A stretch of DNA of 33,755 nucleotides from Hyphomicrobiales bacterium (GCA_022360615.1 JAKSCL010000183.1:1-33755); one strand, 5' to 3'; shown: positions 18,171-26,886, numbered from the stretch's first letter. Notes: a model not told the origin generated them from the sequence alone. Made by a program: numbers and translations.

Positions 18171-18181
18171 GCGAGACACTC

Positions 18182-18967
18182 ATGCTGATTGTCAAGGACG
18201 TCCATCTCAATTTCGGCGGTGTCCGCGCCGTGAACGGCGCGACAGCGGAGATCGGAAGGGGTTCGATCACCGGGCTTATCGGACCGAACGGCGCTGGCAA
18301 AACGACACTCTTCAACCTCATCGCAGGCGTCTTCCGGCCCACGGCGGGCTCCGTTCTTCTCGACGGCGAAGACGTCACCGGCTTGCCACCGCACGCGCTG
18401 TTCAAGCGGGGCCTGGTGCGCACTTTCCAGCTTCCGCATGAATTCTCAACACTGACCGTGCGCGAGAACCTGATGGTAGTTGCCGCCGATCAGCCCGGCG
18501 AGACATTGTGGCGCGCCATCTTCCGGCGCGGCGGCGTCAAAACCGGTGAGGAAGCGGTTGCCGAAAGGGCGGATGAGGTTCTCGATTTCCTCGAACTCAT
18601 TCCTGTGGCGGATGAGCGGGCGGGCAATCTCTCAGGCGGGCAGAAGAAGCTTCTCGAACTCGGCCGCACCATGATGACGGATGCAGAGATCGTGCTTCTC
18701 GATGAGATCGCCGCAGGCGTGAACCGCACGCTTTTGAACAAGATCGGTGACGCGATCCTGCGCCTCAATAAAGAGCGGGGCTATACCTTCTGCCTCATCG
18801 AGCACGACATGGATTTCGTCGCGAAGCTTTGTGACCCCGTGATCGTGATGGCGGAGGGCCGGGTGCTGACCGAAGGCACAATCGCCGAGGTGAAGGCCGA
18901 TGAACGGGTGATCGAGGCCTATCTCGGCAGCGGCATGAAGACCCTCGGCGACGTGGGCACGCCATGA
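18182..18967 (+). CDS. livG: ABC transporter ATP-binding protein, LivG-like
   Basis: Walker A GPNGAGKTT, signature LSGGQKKLLELGRTMM, Walker B EIVLLDEIAAGVN. Track ORF starts at 18167; ATG at 18182 preferred. Confidence 0.88.
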   Translation: MLIVKDVHLNFGGVRAVNGATAEIGRGSITGLIGPNGAGKTTLFNLIAGVFRPTAGSVLLDGEDVTGLPPHALFKRGLVRTFQLPHEFSTLTVRENLMVVAADQPGETLWRAIFRRGGVKTGEEAVAERADEVLDFLELIPVADERAGNLSGGQKKLLELGRTMMTDAEIVLLDEIAAGVNRTLLNKIGDAILRLNKERGYTFCLIEHDMDFVAKLCDPVIVMAEGRVLTEGTIAEVKADERVIEAYLGSGMKTLGDVGTP

Positions 18968-19668
18968 CCCATCTTGTCGCTGAAGAAATGCGCGGCGGTT
19001 ATGGCGCAGCCGATATCTTGCAGGATTGCTCGCTTGAGGTCGCGCGCGGTGAAATCGCCGTCATCGTGGGCCCGAATGGCGCCGGCAAATCCACGGCATT
19101 GAAGGCGATCTTCGGCCTACTCGGCTTGCGCGGCGGGTCGGTGCGGTTTGAGGGCGAGGAGATCACCGGGGTGGCACCGCAAGAGCGGGTCGCGCTTGGC
19201 ATGGGATTCGTGCCGCAGAGCGCGAACATTTTCGCGACGATGACAGTAGAGGAAAACCTCGAAATGGGGGCTTACATCCGCACCGATGATTACACAGAAA
19301 CCGTTCAAGACGTCCTGACACTCTTTCCGGCGCTGACCGAGCGGCGCAGGCAGGCGGCGGGCGAATTGTCAGGCGGTCTGCGCCAGCAAGTCGCCATCGG
19401 CCGTGCCTTGATGACGCGGCCCTCGCTGCTTCTCCTCGATGAGCCGACAGCAGGCCTTTCACCCATCGTCATGGACCAGCTTTTCGACCGCATCACCGGC
19501 ATCGCGAAGGAAGGTGTTGCTATCCTGATGGTGGAACAAAACGCGCGCCAAGCGCTCAATATCGCGGACAAGGGCTATGTGCTGGTGCAGGGGCAGAACC
19601 GCTTTAGCGGAGCGGGACGGGCGCTTCTCGAAAACCCGGACGTGCGCCAATCCTTCCTGGGGGGCTAA
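18964..19668 (+). CDS. livF: ABC transporter ATP-binding protein, LivF-like
   Basis: Walker A GPNGAGKST, signature LSGGLRQQVAIGRALM, Walker B LLLLDEPTAGLSP; ATGA overlap with livG. Confidence 0.9.
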   Translation: MTHLVAEEMRGGYGAADILQDCSLEVARGEIAVIVGPNGAGKSTALKAIFGLLGLRGGSVRFEGEEITGVAPQERVALGMGFVPQSANIFATMTVEENLEMGAYIRTDDYTETVQDVLTLFPALTERRRQAAGELSGGLRQQVAIGRALMTRPSLLLLDEPTAGLSPIVMDQLFDRITGIAKEGVAILMVEQNARQALNIADKGYVLVQGQNRFSGAGRALLENPDVRQSFLGG

Positions 19669-19938
19669 AGCCCCTCGATCCCATTTAGAGCCATTCTGCC
19701 GGAGGGGATTTGTGACAAGATCAAGCAAAAGACCGAAGGCCATATCGGGCATACGGACAAGGGTTTTTGCACAGGTATTGGCGCAAAGGCACCCGGCCCT
19801 TTCGGGTTTCCGATTGGCGGACGCCCGACGCCGAAACGTCCTTGCGAGATGGAGTGACATCGCGATGCGGCCGTTTCGACGCCGGATCGCGCACGCCAAT
19901 CGAGAAACAGAATTGTCTCGCAATGGAATTGAAGGGCT
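19669..19938. repeat. Structured element with ~30-bp imperfect terminal inverted repeats and internal foldback, between livF and livH
   Basis: Left end 19669-19698 AGCCCCTCGATCCCATTTAGAGCCATTCTG; right end 19908-19938 reverse complement AGCCCTTCAATTCCATTGCGAGACAATTCTG (24 matches, 6 mismatches, one gap by hand alignment). Internal foldback 19806-19908. Confidence 0.7.
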
Positions 19939-19941
19939 CTG

Positions 19942-20955
19942 ATGGACGGTTTTCTTAACGCCACGGTTCTCCTGTCGAACTTTGTCCTCGTTCCTGGGCT
20001 GGCCTATGGCGCACAGCTTGCGCTCGGGGCCTTGGGGGTGACCCTCGTCTACCGGGTGCTGCGGTTCGCAAACCTCTCCCATGGCGACCTCATGGCCTTT
20101 GGCGCCATGCTGGGCGTGCTCTCCACCTGGGCGCTACAGGCGGCAGGCGTATCTATCGCACCTCTGCCGACCGCACTTCTCGCCCTTCCGCTCGCCATCC
20201 TCGGCACGGCCTTGATGAGCCTTTTCATCGAGACCGCCGTCTACCGCCATCACCGCCTGAGGCGCAGTGCCCCTGCGATTTTCATGATCGTGTCCGTGGG
20301 TGTCATGTTCATGCTGAACGGACTCGTGCGCGTCGTCATCGGCCCCGACGACCAGCGCTTCGCGGACGGCGCACGCTTTATCGTCCGCGCCCGCGATTTC
20401 GAGGCAATGACAGGCCTTTCAGAAGGGCTTTCGATCCGGGTGAGCCAAGGCATCACCTTCGCCGTCGCGATGGCCGCCGTTGCCGCCCTCTTCTATTTTC
20501 TCAACCGCTCGCGGGCGGGCAAGGCGATGCGCGCCTATGCCGACAATGAGGATCTGGCGCTTCTGTCAGGCATCGACCCCGATCGCGTCGTGCGCCACAC
20601 CTGGATCATCGCGGCCGCGCTCGCGGCAATCGCCGGCACGCTTTACGGGCTCGATAAAAGCTTCAAGCCCTTCACCTATTTCCAGCTTCTTCTGCCGGTC
20701 TTTGCCGCGGCCATTGTCGGCGGCATCGGCAATCCGGTCGGCGCGATCGTCGGCGGGTTCGTGGTCTCCTTTTCCGAGATCGGACTGACCTATGCCTACA
20801 AGAAGTTCCTCACCTATCTGGTGCCACCCGCTTGGGCGCCAGAAGGGCTCATGCAGCTGATTGCGACCGACTATAAGTTCGCGATCTCCTTCGCGATTCT
20901 TGTGATTGTGCTTCTCATCAGACCGACAGGCATCCTGCCGGGGAGGGTGCTGTGA
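19942..20955 (+). CDS. livH: Branched-chain amino-acid ABC transporter permease, LivH-like
   Basis: LALGALGVTLVYRVLRFANLSHGDLMAFGAM and VGGIGNPVGAIVGGFVVSFSE motifs of LivH permeases. Confidence 0.9.
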   Translation: MDGFLNATVLLSNFVLVPGLAYGAQLALGALGVTLVYRVLRFANLSHGDLMAFGAMLGVLSTWALQAAGVSIAPLPTALLALPLAILGTALMSLFIETAVYRHHRLRRSAPAIFMIVSVGVMFMLNGLVRVVIGPDDQRFADGARFIVRARDFEAMTGLSEGLSIRVSQGITFAVAMAAVAALFYFLNRSRAGKAMRAYADNEDLALLSGIDPDRVVRHTWIIAAALAAIAGTLYGLDKSFKPFTYFQLLLPVFAAAIVGGIGNPVGAIVGGFVVSFSEIGLTYAYKKFLTYLVPPAWAPEGLMQLIATDYKFAISFAILVIVLLIRPTGILPGRVL

Positions 20956-22277
20956 GCCCACGCGCCCTTCTTCTCTTCGCGGCGATGGCCGTCTTGCTTC
21001 TCGCTGTCGGACAGTTTCAAAGCTGGACCGTGGCGCTGACCATCTTCAACCTCTGCCTGATCTCTGCGGTGATGGCGCTGGGGGTGAATGTGCAATGGGG
21101 CTATGCCGGGCTGTTCAATGTGGGGACGATGGGCTTTGCCGCCATTGGCGGGCTCGCGGCGATGCTTGTCTCCGTGCCGCCCGTCCAAGCCGCCTGGACG
21201 GCAGGCGGTGGCGGCATGATCCTCTCGGCGCTGATCATCGCTGCAACGGCCGCAGCGGTCGTCGCGGCACGGCGCTGGCTTGCGCCGCCTTTGCGGGGTG
21301 CTGCGACCGTTGCCCTGATCCTCATCGGTTTTCTGGCGGCCCGCCATGTCTTTGGGCCGGCGGCAGACGCCATCGAAAATGTGGACGCAGCCCGCTTCGG
21401 CTTCCTCGGCGGCCTCGGCATGCCCATCATTTTCTCATGGCTCGTCGGCGGGTTGTTCGCGGCGGGCGCGGCCTGGTTCATCGGCAAGATCGCACTTGGC
21501 CTGCGCACCGACTATCTGGCCATTGCCACGCTTGGCATCTCCGAGATCATTATCGCCATCCTGCGAAACGAGGACTGGCTGACACGCGGCGTCAAAAACG
21601 TCACTGGCCTCAACCGCCCCGTACCGCGCGAAGTGGATCTTCAACAGGCATCTTGGTTTCTGGACCTTTCGGCGCGGCTGGGCGTCGATCCGGTGCCATT
21701 TTCCAGCCTTTTCGTGAAGCTCTGCTACGCAGGGCTCTTTGCCACCGTGCTGCTCCTCATCGTTGTCCTGCTCGAGCGCGCTTATCACTCGCCCTGGGGA
21801 CGGATGATGCGGGCGCTGCGCGACAATCCCAAAGCCGCCGCTGCGATGGGCAAGGACGTGAAGTGGCGCCAGCTTCAAGCCTTTGTCCTCGGCTCGGCGA
21901 TTGTCGGCGTGGCGGGAGCGATGCTGACAACGCTCGACGGCCAGTTCACACCCGGATCCTACAACCCATTGCGCTACACTTTCCTCATCTGGGTGATGGT
22001 GATTTTGGGCGGCTCCGGTAACAATCTGGGATCGGTACTCGGCGGTTTTCTCATCTGGTTCCTGTGGGTGCAGGCGGAGCCAGCCGGGCGCATTCTCATG
22101 GAAATCATCTCCTCTCAAGTGCCCAAGGACTTCGCGTTTCGCGTGCATTTTCTTGAAGCCTCGGCCCATCTCAGACTGTTCCTGATGGGATTTATCTTGA
22201 TTTTGGCGCTCCGCTTTTTCCCGCAAGGGTTGTTACCTGAAGAGCAATCGCGGCGCCGTCCAAGGCACGTCCCGTAA
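20952..22277 (+). CDS. livM: Branched-chain amino-acid ABC transporter permease, LivM-like
   Basis: GVNVQWGYAGLFNVGTMGFAAIGG, LRTDYLAIATLGISEIIIAILRNEDWLTRG, SPWGRMMRALRDNPKAAAAMGKD; overlaps livH stop. Confidence 0.9.
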   Translation: MSPRALLLFAAMAVLLLAVGQFQSWTVALTIFNLCLISAVMALGVNVQWGYAGLFNVGTMGFAAIGGLAAMLVSVPPVQAAWTAGGGGMILSALIIAATAAAVVAARRWLAPPLRGAATVALILIGFLAARHVFGPAADAIENVDAARFGFLGGLGMPIIFSWLVGGLFAAGAAWFIGKIALGLRTDYLAIATLGISEIIIAILRNEDWLTRGVKNVTGLNRPVPREVDLQQASWFLDLSARLGVDPVPFSSLFVKLCYAGLFATVLLLIVVLLERAYHSPWGRMMRALRDNPKAAAAMGKDVKWRQLQAFVLGSAIVGVAGAMLTTLDGQFTPGSYNPLRYTFLIWVMVILGGSGNNLGSVLGGFLIWFLWVQAEPAGRILMEIISSQVPKDFAFRVHFLEASAHLRLFLMGFILILALRFFPQGLLPEEQSRRRPRHVP

Positions 22278-22531
22278 AGGTGGCGCAATTATTGCCTCAC
22301 ATTTTATAGTTTCCAAAATGGACTGCAAAAAACATGCGATCTTTTAACGTTAGGGCATAAAGACTTCTTGAGTTTTCTTGATTGGCCATCATATTGGCGG
22401 CATCAGTTTACGAAGACCTGGCGTATGCATTTGCGCGCGAACGCCCAAGCACACGGCCCCCGGACATCGTTCAACTGAGACGAAACCGCCGCGACTGGAT
22501 GTGGCGGCAAAACGCTTTGAAGGAAACAGAT

Positions 22532-22741
22532 ATGACGACTGGAACCGTTAAGTGGTTCAACCGCACAAAAGGATACGGCTTCATTGAGCCCGATGGCGGC
22601 GACGGCGACGCCTTCGTTCACATCTCGGCCGTCGAGCGTGCGGGCCTCGATGACCTCCGGGAGGGTCAGAAGGTTCAATACGAATTGCAAACCGGCCGGA
22701 ACGGCAAGCAGTCGGCGGAGAACTTGGTTATCATCGACTAA
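22532..22741 (+). CDS. Cold-shock domain protein (CspA family)
   Basis: MTTGTVKWFNRTKGYGFIEPDGGDGDAFVHISAVERAGLDDLREGQKVQYELQTGRNGKQSAENL, a canonical CSD. Start ATG 22532, not track start 22382. Confidence 0.95.
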   Translation: MTTGTVKWFNRTKGYGFIEPDGGDGDAFVHISAVERAGLDDLREGQKVQYELQTGRNGKQSAENLVIID

Positions 22742-22762
22742 AGCGTTCTTCGCAAAAATCCG

Positions 22763-22800
22763 AAAGGCCCGCGGAAAGCAGCGCCCGCGGGCCTTTTGTT
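22763..22800 (+). terminator. Intrinsic terminator of the cold-shock gene
   Basis: AAAGGCCCGCGG (22763-22774) pairs with CCGCGGGCCTTT (22785-22796), perfect 12-bp stem, then TTGTTTTC. Confidence 0.85.
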
Positions 22801-23292
22801 TTCGACTTTGAAATTTCCTAAGCGCATACCGTGTATATTCACTGATAAATTACTGAATTAAACAGTATTTTCACATTCAGATTTTTAATTTCTCAATATA
22901 CCCTATCGACATCCATATTTCAGTTTTCTTTTTTAATCGGGCTTGATCGATACTATCAACTCTTAAATACAAAATAACTTCCAGGCCTCCATTTTAATGC
23001 AATTATTCCTACAAAGGATTTTCATACGGCGACGAGAATACAGCCCCCCGCTCAGTGGAGAAAAACACGGTTCGACCGTGAAGCGCGGGCATACTTCATC
23101 TATCTCAAAGACGGCCGCTGCCGTTGCGATAAGATGATCTGAACGAAAACGCGGTGACGGTGAAGATCCCCAGCGAGGCATCATCGCGAAGCATTTCGTT
23201 CAAGCCCAGGCCAGCAGCCCGAATGCCGGAGCGGGAGGGATACCTCAAGGACAATCCTCGCGGACGGCCATCGGCAGAACCTTTGGAAAGAC

Positions 23293-23613
23293 ATGAGCAC
23301 CAATTCAACCTTGATCGTTTTCGCCGCACTTTGGCTTTTTGTGCTTTTGGCAGCCGTGCCGATCACCCGGCAGTACCGGCACCCGGACGCAAAACCGATC
23401 GGCTCCTATCTTCTCTTCGTCATCGTTTTCACAATGGTCGCCTGGGCCGTTTTCGTGTTCCTTCTATCGCTTTTCACCGCACTCGGTGTCATTGCGATCC
23501 TCTCCGGCGCGGTAGGTGCGGTGATCGTCGTCACCGTCAGCTTCGCCCTGGCATTTCTCGCAGGTCTCTATTTCATCGGCCGAAAACCGCAGCAAGCACC
23601 AAAACTTGATTGA
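23293..23613 (+). CDS. Small hydrophobic (about 3 TM) membrane protein of unknown function
   Basis: 106-aa ORF with strongly hydrophobic segments (STLIVFAALWLFVLLAAVPI, LLFVIVFTMVAWAVFVFLLSLF, LGVIAILSGAVGAVIVVTVSFALAFLAGLYFIG); preferred over the overlapping basic ORF 23154-23609. Confidence 0.55.
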   Translation: MSTNSTLIVFAALWLFVLLAAVPITRQYRHPDAKPIGSYLLFVIVFTMVAWAVFVFLLSLFTALGVIAILSGAVGAVIVVTVSFALAFLAGLYFIGRKPQQAPKLD

Positions 23614-23630
23614 GATGCACACGGGCGGCC
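23551..23630 (+). repeat. Direct repeat copy 1 (3' end of small membrane protein gene plus flank)
   Basis: 80 bp matching 25595-25674 at 77/80 positions by hand alignment. Confidence 0.9.
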
Positions 23631-23950
23631 ATCCAACACCTGGTCGAACTATCTCCGCAGCGAAGTGAAATGAGATCGGAGAATGCCGCACCGTTTATGG
23701 GAGATGGAACATTTTGGACACGAACAAAGCCAATCCGGCCAGAAGGATGCCACCTACTGAGCGCTTCGGATTCAAATTCGACTGAGCATTTCGGTCCAAA
23801 CGGCGATCGGCATCTCACACGAGGGAAAACAAAAGTGTGATGCCCGGATCATCGGTTCTGCTTCGCGTCGCAGTTCCAAAAACCCAAGGACGCAAACGAA
23901 TCTCTCAACACATAGGTTCCTCAAACCGTGACGTCGTCAGATTGAATCGC

Positions 23951-23981
23951 AAAAAAATCCACCACCCGAGGGTGGTGGATT
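23951..23981 (-). terminator. Intrinsic terminator of outer-membrane protein gene (minus strand)
   Basis: Minus-strand AATCCACCACC-CTCG-GGTGGTGGATT followed by a T-run; lies just downstream of the 24038-24805 CDS. Confidence 0.85.
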
Positions 23982-24037
23982 ATCTCATTGTCGCGACGGC
24001 TGACGGCGCGATTCCGAAAAAAAGCCCGCTCTAGGCT

Positions 24038-24805
24038 TTAGAAACCGAAGGAAACGCCTGCTCGCACCACCACAGAGTTGATATCGGTTTCAAAATCGCC
24101 GCCATTGGCGCCAGCGATGGAGTTTCCGCCAATGCGCCGCTCGCTTTCGGCATTCACGGTTTGGTGGAAACCGATATCAGTAAATAGTGAGGCGTAGTCG
24201 TTCGCCTGGTAGCTGAGACCGCCTGTCACATGCCAGGCAAAAGCTGTGTCGTCGTCATCGCTGAAATTGAGATTGGGCGGATTGTAGCTCAGATTGTGAT
24301 CCACAATGTCAACGCCGATCCCGCCGCCGAAATAAGGTGTGATCCGGGAACCTCCGACATTGGGAATGTCAAAGAAGAGGTTCGCGCGCAGACCCAGTTT
24401 CGAAATATCGCTGTCGCCATTGACCGTTTCGTTGCCGGGTCCATTGCCTGAGAAATCAATGGTATCGAGTTCGTTTTCGGAATAGCTGATTTCGAGTTCG
24501 GTCCGGGGAAGAATCCCACCTGCTTTAAAATTGTACCATCTGTATCCAAGCGCACCGCCGAAAAGGAATCCGGTGTCAAAATCAGCATCGACTGTCGTGC
24601 CGAAGTTATTTTCATATTCCAGATCGTCAACGATGATGTTGGCGCCGCCAAAAAGCGAGATGTAGAATGGCTTTTTATCCGATTTAACCTTCGCGGGTTC
24701 AGGTGTGAAAGTCCCGATATCGGCAGCTGAGGCTGCAAAGGGCGTGAGAATCATCAAAGCGCCAGTCGCGGCTGCAACAAGTCTAGTAGAACCAAGCTTG
24801 CCCAT
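24038..24805 (-). CDS. Outer-membrane beta-barrel protein
   Basis: Signal peptide (MGKLGSTRLVAAATGALMILTPFAASAA), alternating beta-strand pattern, YISLFGGANI..., ITPYFGGGIGVDI, C-terminal ...VVVRAGVSFGF ending in Phe. Confidence 0.82.
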   Translation of the reverse strand: MGKLGSTRLVAAATGALMILTPFAASAADIGTFTPEPAKVKSDKKPFYISLFGGANIIVDDLEYENNFGTTVDADFDTGFLFGGALGYRWYNFKAGGILPRTELEISYSENELDTIDFSGNGPGNETVNGDSDISKLGLRANLFFDIPNVGGSRITPYFGGGIGVDIVDHNLSYNPPNLNFSDDDDTAFAWHVTGGLSYQANDYASLFTDIGFHQTVNAESERRIGGNSIAGANGGDFETDINSVVVRAGVSFGF

Positions 24806-25096
24806 TATCTAAATGTCCTGTGATTGATTGCCCCAAGAAGAGCCGGAGCCACGCATTTCATAAACTAAGTTTTTGATATCATTTTGTTCCGATCTCAACA
24901 AGTAGGCACATTTTTGTTTCTAGGTGAGAGAAATTTCACTATTGGAATAAATCAAGATAAATTGGCGAAAAATGCAATATTTACCGAGTTCATGGCGCGC
25001 AGTATTAATTGAAATGTGCGCCTTAGACGTCACGTTGCGTGAATCGCATATTCTCAATTCACAGCCATCTCAGAATGGGTTTCGATATGTTGTGCG

Positions 25097-25474
25097 CTAT
25101 GGCGCATCTTTAAGCGCCTTTGCGAAATTGGGTTCCATGTGATGGACATGGACTTGCCCCCATTCGCACATCGCCCGCAAGACAGGCTCTTGCGTTTTCC
25201 CGAGTTCTGTAAGGGAGTATTCGACGCGCGGAGGGATCTCCTTGAACACTTTGCGGCGAACGAGCCCGTCGCTCTCAAGTTCACGGAGTTGGTTCGTCAG
25301 CATGCGCTGGCTGCAGCCGGGCAGTGTCCGTAGCAATTCGTTGAAGCGGCGCTTACGCACAAACAGCCTAAGCATGATAAGCGCCTTCCACTTACCGCCA
25401 ATGCGGGCCAAGGTCGCTTCAATGGCGCAGACTTCAAAGACTTCTGTGCTGTCTCTTGATGTTTTCACGTGCAT
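25097..25474 (-). CDS. HxlR-family winged-helix transcriptional regulator
   Basis: CAIEATLARIGGKWKALIMLRLFVRKRRFNELLRTLPGCSQRMLTNQLRELESDGLVRRKVFKEIPPRVEYSLTELG is a textbook HxlR segment. ATG 25474 chosen; the track ORF extends to 25540. Confidence 0.93.
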   Translation of the reverse strand: MHVKTSRDSTEVFEVCAIEATLARIGGKWKALIMLRLFVRKRRFNELLRTLPGCSQRMLTNQLRELESDGLVRRKVFKEIPPRVEYSLTELGKTQEPVLRAMCEWGQVHVHHMEPNFAKALKDAP

Positions 25475-25594
25475 GGCCCAGGAGAATTCTTGAATTCCAT
25501 ACTTGAACCCATGCAAGAAACACGAAAAAACTGATTTCACGTTGGTTCACAATTTTGCGCTTTCAACGTGTGCGGCCAGTCTCCGTTCGGCTTC

Positions 25595-25674
25595 GCATCT
25601 CTCGCAGGTCTCTATTTCATCGGCCGAAAACCGCAGCAAGCACCAAAACTTGATTGAGATGTCCACGGGCGGCC
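25595..25674 (+). pseudogene. Truncated duplicate of the 3' end of the 23293-23613 small membrane protein gene (direct repeat copy 2)
   Basis: Encodes ...FASLAGLYFIGRKPQQAPKLD* in frame, matching the C-terminus of the 106-aa protein; 77/80 nt identical to 23551-23630. Confidence 0.8.
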
Positions 25675-25857
25675 GCCGATGCCAAAACCTGGCAGGGGCC
25701 GTGGAGTCGAAGTTCTTCATACATGAAGCCGCGTGTTACTTCGCTGTGGCGCGTCTCACGATGATCGTCAGCAGCGCCTGCATCTCGCGCCGTTTTCCGG
25801 CTCCGCCCAAAGCTCTAACTGTAACTCCGAGTGCCGGCCAACGCGCCCAAGAGCCGG

Positions 25858-26766
25858 TTATTGTGACGGCCGCCAAACAAGGCCCGGTTCGCTGTCGAAC
25901 TCGATATACGCGAACTCCGATGAGGGACCATCTTCACCATCGATCAAAACCGGCAATGGACCATCGAGACTGCGCAGTGATGCAGTCACGGCGGACTGCG
26001 CTACAACGCAGGCCTCCCCGCGCCAGTCTTGCGCCAACACGGATAGACAGAACGAGAAAAGCTGGGCCGGTTTCGACCATGCGCCGACAGCGAGTTCTGG
26101 TTCCGATGGTCCCGCCGCTGACGCCAACCCGAACGCAGCGTCGATTGGCCTTGGCGACGCAACCGCGACGCTTGCCTGGAAACCTTCATACTCGAATTTT
26201 GGTTGGAAAAGGGTACTGCTGGTTTCTGTGAATATCTTTGCTGCCTCTAGGGGCTGTCCTGCGCGAAGGCTTTCGCGGGACTTCGCAAGCGCCATGGGCG
26301 CTCCGTAGCCCGCAGCACAATAGAAATGAACACCATTTATTGATCCGCTGGCGATTGGCACAGGTGCGCCGCTTTCCAGAGAGGTCAGAATGTCGCGAAT
26401 GCACGCAGCCCCATAGACGGATTTGGAAATGCGGTTGAGCGAGCCTCCCGGCAACGGGACGACCGCTATATTTTCCGACGACAACCGGCGAAGCGCTGAA
26501 GACGCCGTTCCGTCACCACCTAAAACGATCACCGCCTCTGGGCGGTAGAGGATGAGTCGCTCAATCGCCCCTTCCAACCTTTCCGGTCCAACCGCAGTGA
26601 TAGGCAGGCACTTGGGCCCAAGCGCCGCGTCAAGGAACGCGCCGAGACGGCGTGTTTTATTTGCGCCTAAAATGCCGGCGCGAACATTTGCGAGGGCAGC
26701 GAACTTCGCCGCGCGGCGCATAAGCATGATAGGCCTACTCAGTTTGCCAAGAAATCTCTCCCACAC
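25858..26766 (-). CDS. Diacylglycerol kinase/LCB5-like lipid kinase family protein
   Basis: PEAVIVLGGDGTASSALRRLSSENIAVVPLPGGSLNRISKSVYG: GGDGT and PxGxxN-type motifs of the DAGK catalytic domain. Confidence 0.8.
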   Translation of the reverse strand: MWERFLGKLSRPIMLMRRAAKFAALANVRAGILGANKTRRLGAFLDAALGPKCLPITAVGPERLEGAIERLILYRPEAVIVLGGDGTASSALRRLSSENIAVVPLPGGSLNRISKSVYGAACIRDILTSLESGAPVPIASGSINGVHFYCAAGYGAPMALAKSRESLRAGQPLEAAKIFTETSSTLFQPKFEYEGFQASVAVASPRPIDAAFGLASAAGPSEPELAVGAWSKPAQLFSFCLSVLAQDWRGEACVVAQSAVTASLRSLDGPLPVLIDGEDGPSSEFAYIEFDSEPGLVWRPSQ

Positions 26767-26886
26767 GTTGAAATATATACGAGCGTGAAGGCATTCAATT
26801 CAGCCTAATTGAGTTTCGGCGCCAGTGATCTTTATTGGTGGTTGCATCGCTCCCATATCGATCTTCGATACGTATCGGAGCAGCGC

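Noticed and set aside
19459-20082. ORFs spanning the livF-livH gap on both strands (e.g. 19459-20082 minus, 19577-19942 plus, 19665-19964 minus)
   Set aside because: They run through the inverted-repeat element and into the flanking liv genes; better explained as incidental frames in a structured repeat than as genes.
21435-22226. 263-aa minus-strand ORF antisense to livM
   Set aside because: Same reasoning: charged antisense shadow of a polytopic permease gene.
23154-23609. 151-aa plus-strand ORF overlapping the small membrane protein
   Set aside because: Arg/His/Pro-rich translation typical of an out-of-frame shadow; the 23293-23613 frame gives a coherent hydrophobic protein.
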